Below, piece by piece: positions 14,982 to 24,052 of a stretch of 64,000 nt of DNA (its first letter is position 1; each line of letters starts with the position of its first letter). The translations under genes and the position numbers were made by a program. Under the pieces are notes generated by a model. That model saw only the letters and a program-made list of their open reading frames with translations, did not search any database and had not been told where the DNA came from. Origin of the DNA: Nocardioides luti (GTDB lineage: Bacteria; Actinomycetota; Actinomycetes; Propionibacteriales; Nocardioidaceae); assembly GCF_014212315.1 (NCBI RefSeq), contig NZ_JACKXE010000001.1:1550001-1614000 (forward strand). The letters run 5' to 3'.

Positions 14982-15409
14982 CGGAACTCCTGGGGAAGTG
15001 GAGGTCAGCATCGGTTCGTAGCTGCTGAAGGACTGTCTATCGGGGGCCACCGACAGTCCTGGTGGACCGACGGCTCGCAGCCTCTCGATCAGACATTCGA
15101 TCGAACATGTGTACGACCTTAGAGCAGGTGTTCGAACGGCACAAGGGTCGACACGAACAATTGTTCGAAGCACTACCCGAGTCCCACCATGGGAACGCAT
15201 GGCCCGTCTGTGCGTGCGGCATGGCCCGAACGGGCTATGCCGTCGCGCCGAACGGAGGAGGTTGAATGCTCACGCAGGCACTCCCGGTCGCCCGGGCAGT
15301 GATCCGCGCCAGCGGCCGGTTGGGCCCGTCCCCCCTACCTGACCGGTCGCTGACGGGGTCGCGACCCGGGGCAGGCACCGGCCGGGAGCGCCCGGCCGCC
15401 GCGTGGGGC
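14982..15409. other. SOS control region upstream of the LysM gene, 428 nt without a certain gene
   Basis: Holds the LysM promoter and two SOS boxes. The remainder has a lower GC content than its surroundings around 15060-15250. On the plus strand a GGAGGAGG ribosome-binding site precedes ATG 15266, but the frame that follows runs antisense through the whole SDR gene and is judged spurious. Confidence 0.5.
15101..15167 (-). promoter_or_regulatory. Promoter of the LysM gene with two LexA (SOS) boxes
   Basis: CGAACAATTGTTCG at 15154-15167 is a perfect GAAC-N4-GTTC Cheo box. TCGAACATGTGTACGA at 15101-15116 is a second with one mismatch. Between them, on the minus strand, lie -35 TTGTGC (15144-15139) and -10 TAAGGT (15121-15116) with 17-bp spacing. 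LexA at these sites would cover both the upstream and start regions. The leader to the ATG is about 128 nt. Confidence 0.8.
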
Positions 15410-16234
15410 TCAGGCCCGGCCGCGCCTCCCGAGGGCGCGCCGGCCCTGGGCGGCGAGCACGGTGGTGGCGGACGCCGTCACGCTCGGCACCAGGGCCCCG
15501 AAGCGCGACACGCCGCCGCGCCAGCCGGGCACGCTGCGCACGACCCGGCGGGCGCCGATGAGCGCCACCGCCTGGTCGGCGACCTCGTCGACGGTGAGGA
15601 TCCGGCCGCCGGAGTGCACCAGCAGGCTGCCCAGCCCGCCGGGGGTCTGGCCGTCCAGCATCGCGGTCTGCACGCCGTCGGGGCAGATCGCGTGCACGCG
15701 GACGCGGCGCGGCGTCTCGGCGGCCACCGACATGGTGGCGGAGACGATGGCGGCCTTCGAGGCGGCGTACACCGTGTAGCCCGGCACCGGCGCCAGGCCC
15801 GCCAGCGACGCCGTGTTGACGATGTCGCCGCCCGCGGAGCCGAAGCCCTCGAGCGCGGCCTGCATCCCCCACAGGGTGCCGAGCAGGTTGACGTCCACCA
15901 GACGGCGTACGGCGTCCTCGCTCGTCTCGGAGAGCCGGCCGTCGTCGCCGACCCCGGCGTTGTTGCACCACACCGCAAGGGCACCGTGCCGCGCGGCCTC
16001 GGCCGCGACGGCCGCGTGGGCGTCCCGGTCGCGCACGTCCTGGCCGATCCCGGCCGCGGCGCCGATCTCGCCCGCCGTGGCGCTCGCAGCGGCGGCGTCC
16101 ACGTCCGCGACCACCACCTGGTACCCGCGGTCCACGAGCCGCTCGGCGATCCCCCGGCCGATGCCGCGGGCGCCTCCCGTCACGACGGCGCTCAGCGGGC
16201 GGGCGGACGTGGGCGAGCTGGCGCGCGAGGACAT
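15410..16234 (-). CDS. Short-chain dehydrogenase/reductase
   Basis: 274-aa classical SDR. The Rossmann motif [15 protein letters not shown] is near residue 17 and the catalytic elements are NNAGVG, Ser in VNTASLAG, and [10 protein letters not shown] (Tyr, Lys). Acidic VVADVD after beta-2 indicates NAD preference. The basic, Arg-rich C-terminal 25 residues lie outside the fold. The start ATG at 16232-16234 was selected because the longer frame passes through the lexA promoter. It is divergent from lexA, and the SOS box between them could affect both. Substrate unknown. Confidence 0.83.
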   Translation of the reverse strand: MSSRASSPTSARPLSAVVTGGARGIGRGIAERLVDRGYQVVVADVDAAAASATAGEIGAAAGIGQDVRDRDAHAAVAAEAARHGALAVWCNNAGVGDDGRLSETSEDAVRRLVDVNLLGTLWGMQAALEGFGSAGGDIVNTASLAGLAPVPGYTVYAASKAAIVSATMSVAAETPRRVRVHAICPDGVQTAMLDGQTPGGLGSLLVHSGGRILTVDEVADQAVALIGARRVVRSVPGWRGGVSRFGALVPSVTASATTVLAAQGRRALGRRGRA

Positions 16235-16302
16235 GGCGGGAGTCAAGCAGATCCGGGGCCGGCGGAGCCCCGAGGGCACCCGGCACGGACGCGACACGCC
16301 GT

Positions 16303-16344
16303 TCGAACAGATGTTTGAACATCGGGTGTCCCGATGGCTACGGT
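16303..16344 (+). promoter_or_regulatory. lexA promoter with SOS box
   Basis: TCGAACAGATGTTTGA at 16303-16318 is a LexA box with one mismatch to GAAC-N4-GTTC. It overlaps a -35 TTGAAC (16315-16320), followed after 18 bp by -10 TACGGT (16339-16344). The predicted transcript starts near 16351, leaving about 87 nt of leader. The arrangement is that of autorepressed lexA. Confidence 0.8.
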
Positions 16345-16437
16345 GGGACTCCGGTCCGGGGTCCTCCCCGGTCCGGCCCACACCGTCACACCCGATCACG
16401 CCCGACTGATCGACCAGCCCGACCGGAAGGCAGCACC

Positions 16438-17187
16438 ATGGCCACCAGCAAGACCCCCGGCAAGGTCGCGGACTCCTCCCGCGGCAAGGTCTCCGAGCTG
16501 CCGGACGGCCCGCCCGACGCCACCGGCCTGACGCCGCGCCAGCTGCGCGTGCTGGCCCACATCAAGGACTCGATCGAGCTGCGGGGCTACCCGCCCAGCA
16601 TGCGCGAGATCGGCGACGCGGTCGGCCTGACCAGCTCGTCGAGCGTCGCGCACCAGCTCAAGGTGCTCGAGGAGAAGGGCTTCCTCAAGCGCGACCCGAA
16701 CCGTCCCCGCGCGCTCGAGGTGTTCCTCCCCGAGGTGCTCGCGGCCCGCCGCTCGATCAGCTCGGCCGAGGAGTCGTCGTACGACGAGACCGGCATCGGC
16801 GACTCGCACCCCGCCGCGCAGTACGTCCCCGTCCTGGGCCGGATCGCCGCCGGTGGCCCGATCCTCGCCGAGGAGCAGATCCAGGACGTCTTCCCGCTGC
16901 CCAAGCAGCTGGTCGGCGAGGGCGAGCTGTTCCTGCTCGAGGTCGTCGGCGACTCGATGATCGACGCGGCGATCTGCAGCGGCGACTACGTCGTGATCCG
17001 CAAGGAGCAGACCGCCTCGAACGGCGAGATCGTGGCCGCGCTGATCGACGGCGAGGCCACCGTGAAGACGCTCCAGCGCCGCGACGGCAAGGTCTGGCTG
17101 ATGCCCCACAACGAGGCGTTCGACCCGATCGACGGCACGCACGCGACCATCCTCGGGATTGTGACGGCGGTCCTCCGTAGGATGTGA
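16438..17187 (+). CDS. lexA: LexA repressor, SOS master regulator
   Basis: 249-aa self-cleaving repressor. The N-terminal winged helix covers residues 31-95 ([20 protein letters not shown] then [20 protein letters not shown]). The linker leads to the cleavage site Ala138-Gly139 (RIAAGGPI), and the S24 protease dyad is Ser173 (VVGDSMID) and Lys210 (ATVKTL). RecA-stimulated autocleavage after DNA damage would derepress lexA, the LysM gene and other SOS genes. The 30-residue disordered N-terminal extension is common in actinobacterial LexA. Start ATG 16438. Confidence 0.96.
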   Translation: MATSKTPGKVADSSRGKVSELPDGPPDATGLTPRQLRVLAHIKDSIELRGYPPSMREIGDAVGLTSSSSVAHQLKVLEEKGFLKRDPNRPRALEVFLPEVLAARRSISSAEESSYDETGIGDSHPAAQYVPVLGRIAAGGPILAEEQIQDVFPLPKQLVGEGELFLLEVVGDSMIDAAICSGDYVVIRKEQTASNGEIVAALIDGEATVKTLQRRDGKVWLMPHNEAFDPIDGTHATILGIVTAVLRRM

Positions 17188-17291
17188 CCCATGTGTAGGG
17201 GGTGCAGCCCGGTGGAGCCGGTCCACGCCTCGGGGACGACTCGGGGGAATACCCGGTTTCCTGCCACGGCAAAATCGCCGAGGCTGGTCCG

Positions 17292-18095
17292 GTGAGCCTC
17301 CCGTCGATCCTCGTGATCCGGCACCGTTACCCCCGCGTGGTGCGCGGGGTCCTGGAGCTCACCCTGATCCTGACGCTCTGGGTCGGCTACTCCCTCTCGC
17401 GGCTGCTGGCCGACACCGCGCTGACCCCGGCGCTGGCCCGCGCGCACGACCTCCTGCACCTCGAGAGGCTGCTCGGCATCCACTGGGAGCTGCCGCTCAA
17501 CCGGCTGTTCACCAGCCACCAGGCCATCGGCCTGCTCGGGTCGTACTGGTACGCCAGCCTCCACTACGTCGTCACCGGCGCCACCCTGCTGTGGCTCTAC
17601 AAGCTCGGCACCCGGTCCTACCTGCCCGCCCGCCGGGCGCTGGTGGCCGGCACCCTGATCGGGCTGGTCGCCTACCTCCTGATGCCGACCGCGCCGCCGC
17701 GCTTCATCACCGGGTACGTCGACGTGCTCAGCCTGCACGCCTCCGACGGCTGGTGGAGCACGGACGCGTCCGCGCCGCGCGGGCTCGGCGGGCTCACCAA
17801 CGAGCTGGCCGCCTTCCCCTCGCTGCACGCCGGCTGGGCCCTCTGGGTCGCGATCTCCGTGCAGCGCAACGCCGCCTGGCGCTGGGTGCGGGCGCTGGCC
17901 TGGGTGTACGCCGCCGGCACCGCCGTCGTCATCGTCGGCACCGGCAACCACTGGGTCATCGACGTGGTCGTCGGCTGGCTGGTGGTCCTCGGCGGCTTCG
18001 CGATCGCCCGGCGGATGCCGCGCCCGCTCGTGCCGGCGGCCGACCCGGTCGGCGTCGTGCCGCTCGCCGGCCAACCCACGGCGACCTCCGGGTGA
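17292..18095 (+). CDS. PAP2-superfamily membrane phosphatase / phosphoinositol transferase-like
   Basis: About 267 aa with six membrane helices. The PAP2 motifs visible are AAFPSLHAGW (catalytic His) and GTGNHWVIDVVVGW (second His and Asp). The spacing, the VAYLLMPTAPPRFI segment and WSTDASAPRGLGGL match actinobacterial proteins resembling inositol-phosphorylceramide synthase (Aur1/Ipt1 type), which act on lipid phosphates at the outer membrane face. The GTG at 17292 was chosen as start because membrane helix 1 begins about 20 residues later; GTG 17202 is an in-frame alternative. Confidence 0.8.
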   Translation: MSLPSILVIRHRYPRVVRGVLELTLILTLWVGYSLSRLLADTALTPALARAHDLLHLERLLGIHWELPLNRLFTSHQAIGLLGSYWYASLHYVVTGATLLWLYKLGTRSYLPARRALVAGTLIGLVAYLLMPTAPPRFITGYVDVLSLHASDGWWSTDASAPRGLGGLTNELAAFPSLHAGWALWVAISVQRNAAWRWVRALAWVYAAGTAVVIVGTGNHWVIDVVVGWLVVLGGFAIARRMPRPLVPAADPVGVVPLAGQPTATSG

Positions 18096-18156
18096 ACAAG
18101 CAGCGCTCCTCGGCGTGACGGCGTCACGCGGTGCGCGCTGCGTCGTTGGATGAGGC

Positions 18157-19905
18157 GTGACCTCCCCACGCACCGACCCGCCCCTGGCCCGACGCACCCT
18201 GCTCGCGACCGGCACCGTCGGTGCCGGGCTCGCCGGCGCGACCCTCGCCGCCCCGGCCGCGGACGCCCTCCCGCACCCGACGGCCGTCCGGCGCACGCCG
18301 TTCCGCCACGGCGTCGCCTCCGGCGACCCGCTCCCCCACGCGGTGGTGCTGTGGACGCGCGTCACGCCCACCGACGCGGCCACCCCCGGCAGCGGCCGCG
18401 GGCCCCGTGTCACGGTGCGGTGGGAGGTCGCGACCGACCGACGCTTCCGCCACGTCGTACGCCGCGGCGACTTCACCACCGGACCGAGCCGTGACCACAC
18501 GGTCAAGGTCGACGCGCGCGGGCTCGAGCCGGCCACGTGGTACCACTACCGCTTCCACCTCGACGGCGCCACCAGCAGGGTGGGCCGCACCCGCACCGCC
18601 CCCGCCGAGCGGTCGACGCCGCGGCACCTGCGCTTCGGGGTGGTCTCCTGCGCGAACTGGCAGGCTGGCTGGTTCTCGGCCTACCGCGGCCTGGCTGCCC
18701 GCGACGACCTGCACGCCGTGGTGCACCTGGGCGACTACGTCTACGAGTACGGCCCCGGCGAGTACGGCTACGGCCAGTCCGACGAGGACATCCGCACCCA
18801 CGAGCCGCGCCACGAGATGGTCTCGCTGGCGGACTACCGCCAGCGGCACGCGCAGTACAAGACCGACCCCGACCTGCAGGACCTGCACGCGAAGTACGCC
18901 TGGATCGTCACCTGGGACGACCACGAGGTCGCCGACAACCAGTGGAAGGGCGGTGCGGTCAACCACACGCCCGGGAAGGGCGACGGCGGCGAGGGCAGCT
19001 ACACGAAGCGGCGCGCGCGGGCGCACCGGGCGTACGACGAGTGGATGCCCGCCCGGCTGGACGGCACCGCCCGGCTGGGCGACGGCGACCGGCTCTTCCG
19101 TCGGCTGCGCTTCGGGCAGCTCGCCGAGCTGAGCATGCTCGACCTGCGGACCTACCGGGACCAGCAGGTCGAGACCACCCCGACGCCGGTCCCGAGCCCG
19201 GACCCGGCCGTGAGCGACCCCGACCGGACGATCACCGGCCGCCGCCAGCTCGACTGGCTCAAGACCTCCCTGGACCGGCACGGCCCGCAGTGGAAGATCA
19301 TCGGCAACCCGGTGATGATCGCGCCGGTGAACTTCGGCGCACTGCCCGCCGACGTCCGCGACGCGGTCCACCAGGTCACCGGCGAGACGCCCGGACCGGC
19401 CGACGGGGCGCCGTACAACACCGACCAGTGGGACGGCTACACCGACGACCGCCGCGAGCTGCTGCAGCACGTCCGCGACCACCAGGTGAAGGACGCGCTG
19501 TTCATCACCGGCGACATCCACTCGGGCTGGGCGGCCGAGCTGCCCTTCGACCCGGCGACCTACACCGGCGAGGGGCCGGCCGACGACTCCGCGGGCGTGG
19601 AGTTCGTCTGCTCGTCGGTCACCTCCAACAACCTCAAGGACATCACCGGCACGCCGCCGCGCACCTCGAGCGTGGCCGTCGAGGAGTCGATCAAGGCGAA
19701 CAACCGCCACATCAAGTACCTCGACTTCGACAGCCACGGCTTCTCGGTGCTCGACGTGACCGCGAAGCGGGCGCAGATGGACTGGTTCGTCATCGAGGAC
19801 CGGGCCGACCGGAAGACCCCGATCACCTGGTCGGTGTCGTGGCGCACCGAGGCCGGCACCGGCCGGATCACGCCGGTCGACAAGCCGCTGGGCGGTGCCT
19901 CGTGA
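18157..19905 (+). CDS. phoD: Alkaline phosphatase PhoD, Tat-exported
   Basis: 582 aa. The N-terminus has a twin-arginine signal (ARRTLLATGTVGAG, cleavage near ADALPHP). An N-terminal PhoD domain (FRHGVASGDPLPHAVVLWTR) is followed by the metallophosphatase core: VSCANWQAGW, HLGDYVYEYG, TWDDHEVADN and ITGDIHSGWAAE, which carry the Fe/Ca ligands of this family. It hydrolyses extracellular phosphomono- and diesters. The GTG start is preceded by a weak GAGG. Its stop codon overlaps the start of the next exported phosphatase by 4 nt, so both are likely made together. Confidence 0.92.
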   Translation: MTSPRTDPPLARRTLLATGTVGAGLAGATLAAPAADALPHPTAVRRTPFRHGVASGDPLPHAVVLWTRVTPTDAATPGSGRGPRVTVRWEVATDRRFRHVVRRGDFTTGPSRDHTVKVDARGLEPATWYHYRFHLDGATSRVGRTRTAPAERSTPRHLRFGVVSCANWQAGWFSAYRGLAARDDLHAVVHLGDYVYEYGPGEYGYGQSDEDIRTHEPRHEMVSLADYRQRHAQYKTDPDLQDLHAKYAWIVTWDDHEVADNQWKGGAVNHTPGKGDGGEGSYTKRRARAHRAYDEWMPARLDGTARLGDGDRLFRRLRFGQLAELSMLDLRTYRDQQVETTPTPVPSPDPAVSDPDRTITGRRQLDWLKTSLDRHGPQWKIIGNPVMIAPVNFGALPADVRDAVHQVTGETPGPADGAPYNTDQWDGYTDDRRELLQHVRDHQVKDALFITGDIHSGWAAELPFDPATYTGEGPADDSAGVEFVCSSVTSNNLKDITGTPPRTSSVAVEESIKANNRHIKYLDFDSHGFSVLDVTAKRAQMDWFVIEDRADRKTPITWSVSWRTEAGTGRITPVDKPLGGAS

Positions 19906-21161
19906 GGCCGCTCGCCAGCCGTCGTGCCACCCGCCGCACCTTCCTGGCCGCGGGCGGGGGCATCGCGATCTCCAGCGCGGTCGCGGGGCCGTCGTACGCC
20001 GCCAGAGGCCCGAAGGGCCGCAAGCGGGCCTACGTCCTCGTCGTCGACGGCTGCCGGCCCGACGAGATCACCGCGGACCTGACGCCGAACCTCCGGGCGC
20101 TGCGCAACGGCGGCCTGTGGTTCCCGCGCGCCTCGTCGATGCCGGTCATGGAGACCATCCCCAACCACGTGATGATGATGGCGGGGATGCGGCCGGACCG
20201 GACCGGCGTGCCCGCCAACGAGATCTTCGACCGGTCGCTCGGCGACGTGCGGACGATGGACAAGCCGTCCGACATCAAGGTGCGCACGATCATCGAGAGG
20301 CTGAACAAGCGCGGCTTCACGACCGGGACGGTGCTGAGCAAGGAGTACCTCTACGGCGTGTTCGGGACCCGCGCCACGCACCGCTGGGAGCCGGCGCCGA
20401 TCGTGCCGGTGTCGGGGCACGCGCCCGACCAGTTCACGACGGACGCCGCGCTCGCGATGCTCGACGACTTCGACCCGAACCTGATGTTCGTGAACCTCGG
20501 CGACATCGACCGCTTCGGCCACGCGGACCTCACCGGCACGACGCTGCGCGCGCAACGGCGTACGGCGCTGGCCGACACTGACGGCCAGGTGCAGCGGTTC
20601 GTCACGGCGCTGAAGGACTCCGGGCGCTGGGAGCACTCGATCGTGATCGTGCTGGCGGACCACTCGATGGACTGGTCGACGCCGGACGCCGTGGTCACGC
20701 TGCAGGGCGTCATGGACGCCGACCCGCTGCTCGCCGGGAAGGTCCGGATCGCCGACAACGGCGGGGCCGACCTCCTCTACTGGACCGGGCCGGGCTCGCA
20801 GCGCGTCGAGGCGATCGCGCGGATGCAGACCCTCGCCGAGGGCGTGCCCGGGGTGCTCGCCGCCCACAAGCGCACCGAGCCGTGGCTGCGGCTCGGTCCC
20901 CAGGCCGGCGACGTCGTGGCGTTCTGCCAGGCCGGGTGGCGCTTCACCGAGCCCGACCCGTCGGCCAACCCGATCCCGGGCAACCACGGCCACCCCGCCA
21001 CCCGGCAGATCCCGTTCTTCGTCTCGGGCGGCCACCCGACCGTCCCCCGGCGTACGGCGTCACCCGCTCACGCGCGCACCATCGACGTCGCCCCCACCGT
21101 CGCGTCGTTCTTCGGCGTCGGCCGGCCGCGGGGCGGCTGGGACGGTCACGCGCGGGTCTGA
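19902..21161 (+). CDS. Tat-exported alkaline-phosphatase-superfamily phosphodiesterase
   Basis: 419 aa. A GTG start overlaps the phoD stop (GTGA). The twin-arginine signal is RRATRRTFLAAGGGIAIS. The core is type I phosphodiesterase/nucleotide pyrophosphatase: YVLVVDGCRPDEIT (metal Asp), MPVMETIPNHVMMMAGMRPD (Thr nucleophile), GDIDRFGHAD, VLADHSMDWS and GNHGHPATRQ (further metal ligands). It probably cleaves nucleotide or lipid phosphodiesters outside the membrane. With phoD it makes a two-gene phosphate-scavenging unit. No Pho box was identified upstream. Confidence 0.85.
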   Translation: MRPLASRRATRRTFLAAGGGIAISSAVAGPSYAARGPKGRKRAYVLVVDGCRPDEITADLTPNLRALRNGGLWFPRASSMPVMETIPNHVMMMAGMRPDRTGVPANEIFDRSLGDVRTMDKPSDIKVRTIIERLNKRGFTTGTVLSKEYLYGVFGTRATHRWEPAPIVPVSGHAPDQFTTDAALAMLDDFDPNLMFVNLGDIDRFGHADLTGTTLRAQRRTALADTDGQVQRFVTALKDSGRWEHSIVIVLADHSMDWSTPDAVVTLQGVMDADPLLAGKVRIADNGGADLLYWTGPGSQRVEAIARMQTLAEGVPGVLAAHKRTEPWLRLGPQAGDVVAFCQAGWRFTEPDPSANPIPGNHGHPATRQIPFFVSGGHPTVPRRTASPAHARTIDVAPTVASFFGVGRPRGGWDGHARV

Positions 21162-21170
21162 GGGCTGCCC

Positions 21171-23186
21171 TCAGCTGGGGCCGGCGAGCCGCGCCAGGGC
21201 CTTGCGGACGACGGCGGGGTCGGTGGTCGTCCACATGGGCGGCAGGCTGGCCTTGAGGAAGCCGCCGTAGCGGGCGGTCGCGAGGCGCGGGTCGAGGACG
21301 GCGACGACGCCGCGGTCGCTGGTCGTGCGGATCAGGCGGCCGGCGCCCTGGGCGAGCAGCAGCGCCGCGTGGGTGGCCGCCACCTGCATGAACCCGTTGC
21401 CGCCGGCGTCGTCGGCGGCCTTCTGGCGCGCGCTCATCAGCGGGTCGTCGGGCCGGGGGAACGGGATCCGGTCGATGATCACGAGCTGGCAGGTCTCGCC
21501 GGGGACGTCGAGGCCCTGCCAGAGGCTCAGCGTGCCGAACAGGCATGTGTGCGGGTCGCTGACGAACTGCTTGGCGAGCTCGGGCAGCTGGGCGTCGCCC
21601 TGGGCCAGCGTGGTCAGGTGCGGGAGCCGCTCACGAACCGCCTCGGCCGCGGTCTCGGCGGCCCGCCGGCTGGAGAAGAGGCCGAGGGTGCGGCCGCCGG
21701 CGGCGTCGACGAGCTCCACGATCTCGTCGAGCTGGGCCTTGCCCAGCCCGTCGCGGCCGGGCGGGGGCAGGTGGCGGGCGAGGTAGAGGATGCCCTGCTG
21801 GCCGTAGTCGAACGGCGAGCCGACGTCGAGCCCCCGCCACGGCAGGACCTCCTCGGTGGCCGGGCCGGCGGTGTCGCCGTCGATGACCCGCTCCCCCGGC
21901 TTCAGGCCGATGCTGCTCGCCAGCGAGGAGAAATCGCCGCCCAGCATGAGCGTCGCGCTGGTGAACACGACGGTCTTGTCGCTGAGCAGCTTGTCGCGCA
22001 TCTGCCCCCAGACCTGCAGCGGCGCCACGCAGAGCCGGGGCGGGATCCGCTCGGTGCCCTCGGAGAGCCAGAGGACGTCGGCCTGGCTGCCGGCGGCCAT
22101 CCGCTCGGCGTTGACGAAGACGTCCTGCACCGAGCCGCGGGCCTGGGTGCGGCCGGGGTCGGCCTCGGCGTCGGAGTCGGACTTCGGGTACGCCGAGAGG
22201 CAGGCCCGCGCCGAGTCCCGGACCAGCACCAGGGCGTCCATGAGGTGCTCGGGCACCCGCTCGAAGCGCCCGGGGCTGCAGTCGGCCATCGCCTCGCGGA
22301 GCACGTCGGCGGCGTCGGCCAGCTCGTCGGCCTGGTCGCCCTCGACGTGCCGCTGGGAGCGGCGTGCGGCCCGGTCGACGTCGCTCGCCGTCAGCTCGTC
22401 GGTGGCCGCCTGGGTCACCCGCGCGGTGAGCTCGTGCGCCTCGTCGATGACGACGACGTCGTACTCCGGGATCATCGGGACGCCCTCGACCGCGTCGATC
22501 GCGAGGAGCGAGTGGTTGGTGACGATGAGGTGCGAGCGCTGGGCCTTCTCGCGGGCCAGCTCGACGAAGCACTCCTGGCCGAAGGGGCACTTCGCGGCGC
22601 CGAGGCAGTCGCGGTGGCTGACGCTGACCTGGCGCCACTCCTTGTCGGTGTGGCGGGGCGCGGCATCGCGCTCGCCGGTGCCCTTGGTCTCGGCCTGCTT
22701 CTCGGCCCACGCGCGGAGCTCGAGGACCTTCTTGCCCATGCTGCCGTCGGGCACCTCGACGAGCACTCCTTGGTCGTCGGGCGCGCCCTCGCGGGTGCGG
22801 TGCAGGCAGGCGTAGTTGGAGCGGCCCTTGAGGACGGCGTACGACGTGTCGACGCCCGGGTGCCCCTCGAGCGCGTCCATCAGCCGCGGGATGTCGCGCT
22901 CGACGAGCTGGTGCTGGAGCGCGAGGGTCGCGGTGGCCACGACCACGCGCTTGTCGTGGAGCAGGCTCGGGACGAGGTACGCCAGCGACTTGCCGGTGCC
23001 GGTGCCGGCCTGGACGAGGAGGTGGGTGCCGTCGACCATCGCGTCCGCGACCGCCTCGGCCATCCGGACCTGCCCCGCGCGCTCCTGGCCGCCCAGCACG
23101 CCGACCGCCGTGGCCAGCACGCCGCTCACCGTGTCGCCGGTGGGTGCGGTGGTCTTCGGGGTCGCGGGAGCTGCTGGGTCGGGCAC
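21171..23186 (-). CDS. dinG: ATP-dependent DNA helicase, DinG/XPD family
   Basis: 671-aa superfamily 2 iron-sulfur helicase. Walker A is QAGTGTGKS (residues 59-67) and the DEAH box is at 248-251. Four cysteines between them (127, 194, 200, 206; NYACLHR, DCLGAAKCPFGQEC) match the Fe-S cluster site of XPD/DinG. C-terminal helicase motifs include FTSATL, SLWQGLDVPGE and QGAGRLIR. It unwinds DNA 5' to 3' in repair and R-loop or fork processing. It converges on the phosphodiesterase gene with a 9-nt gap. Confidence 0.92.
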   Translation of the reverse strand: MPDPAAPATPKTTAPTGDTVSGVLATAVGVLGGQERAGQVRMAEAVADAMVDGTHLLVQAGTGTGKSLAYLVPSLLHDKRVVVATATLALQHQLVERDIPRLMDALEGHPGVDTSYAVLKGRSNYACLHRTREGAPDDQGVLVEVPDGSMGKKVLELRAWAEKQAETKGTGERDAAPRHTDKEWRQVSVSHRDCLGAAKCPFGQECFVELAREKAQRSHLIVTNHSLLAIDAVEGVPMIPEYDVVVIDEAHELTARVTQAATDELTASDVDRAARRSQRHVEGDQADELADAADVLREAMADCSPGRFERVPEHLMDALVLVRDSARACLSAYPKSDSDAEADPGRTQARGSVQDVFVNAERMAAGSQADVLWLSEGTERIPPRLCVAPLQVWGQMRDKLLSDKTVVFTSATLMLGGDFSSLASSIGLKPGERVIDGDTAGPATEEVLPWRGLDVGSPFDYGQQGILYLARHLPPPGRDGLGKAQLDEIVELVDAAGGRTLGLFSSRRAAETAAEAVRERLPHLTTLAQGDAQLPELAKQFVSDPHTCLFGTLSLWQGLDVPGETCQLVIIDRIPFPRPDDPLMSARQKAADDAGGNGFMQVAATHAALLLAQGAGRLIRTTSDRGVVAVLDPRLATARYGGFLKASLPPMWTTTDPAVVRKALARLAGPS

Positions 23187-23262
23187 CCGAGAACCCTAGC
23201 CGCGGGCGGGGACAGGGCACGTCCCGGCGCACAGGCCCGGCGACCGTGGCCGGCCAGCGGGC

Positions 23263-23940
23263 TCAGGACAGCGCGGCGATCCGGGCGGCGACGGCGTCGC
23301 CGAAGACGCGGTGGGCGGCGGGGGTGAGGTGCAGGCGGTCGTCGAGGTAGGCCAGGCGGAGGTCCGAGGTGGCGACGTACGGGATCCCGCGGGCCTCGCA
23401 GAGCTCGGACAGCAGGGCGTCGACGCGCGGGACGGCGCCGGCGCGGGAGGGGGCGGTGACGGGCCCGACCACGACGACCGGCAGCCCGCGGAGCTCGCGG
23501 ACCAGGCGGGCGAAGCCGGCGCGGATCGCGGTCTCGGACTGGTCGTAGTCGTTGAGACCGCCCTCGACGACGACCAGGGAGGCACCCCCGCGGACGGCGG
23601 CGCGGGCGCGGTCGGCGAACGAGACGCGGCCGCAGTCGCTGGCGCCCTCGCTGAAGCCGGAGCCCGAGAAGCCGGCCACGTGGACCCGGCCGGGCAGGCG
23701 GGACGGCCAGGAGGCGGAGGGCGAGGTCAGGCCGAGCCCGGCGGAGTAGGAGTCGCCGATGACGACGACCCGCTCGCCCGAGCCGGAGACCTGGGCGGCG
23801 CGCGCGACCGAGGCCGCCGCGAACCGGTCGCAGCGCGACAGGTCGGCACCGCGCGCCCGGGCGGCGTACAGCGTCAGCGTCGCCACCACGACGGCGACGA
23901 GGAGCACCGCGACGACGAGCGTGCGACGGCGTGACGACAT
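23263..23940 (-). CDS. SGNH/GDSL-family hydrolase, membrane-anchored or secreted
   Basis: 225 aa. An N-terminal helix (RRRTLVVAVLLVAVVVATLTLY) acts as signal or anchor. The SGNH blocks are visible: VVVIGDSYSAGLG (Ser), GFSGSGF (Gly), VVEGGLNDYDQ (Asn) and DDRLHLTPAAH (Asp, His). It would hydrolyse an ester or acyl group outside the membrane, for example on a lipid or cell-wall sugar. The start at ATG 23938-23940 places the helix at the N-terminus. It lies about 110 nt downstream of hflX in the same direction. Confidence 0.8.
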   Translation of the reverse strand: MSSRRRTLVVAVLLVAVVVATLTLYAARARGADLSRCDRFAAASVARAAQVSGSGERVVVIGDSYSAGLGLTSPSASWPSRLPGRVHVAGFSGSGFSEGASDCGRVSFADRARAAVRGGASLVVVEGGLNDYDQSETAIRAGFARLVRELRGLPVVVVGPVTAPSRAGAVPRVDALLSELCEARGIPYVATSDLRLAYLDDRLHLTPAAHRVFGDAVAARIAALS

Positions 23941-24052
23941 GAGCGGGAGCTGGCCCGCGACCCCCCGGAGGACCACGCGCCGATCGTACGTACGCACCCG
24001 GGCGCGCGAAGCATTACGGCGAAGGTCGTGCGGCTCCGTGACCGGGTCGTGA

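Noticed and set aside
15062-15265. 67-codon plus-strand frame between the SOS boxes
   Set aside because: It contains the operators themselves, has low third-position GC and resembles nothing known; kept only as part of the control region.
15266-16318. Plus-strand frame with a strong GGAGGAGG site before ATG 15266
   Set aside because: It runs antisense through the whole SDR gene, has no recognisable fold, and its codon pattern is that of a shadow frame in GC-rich DNA.
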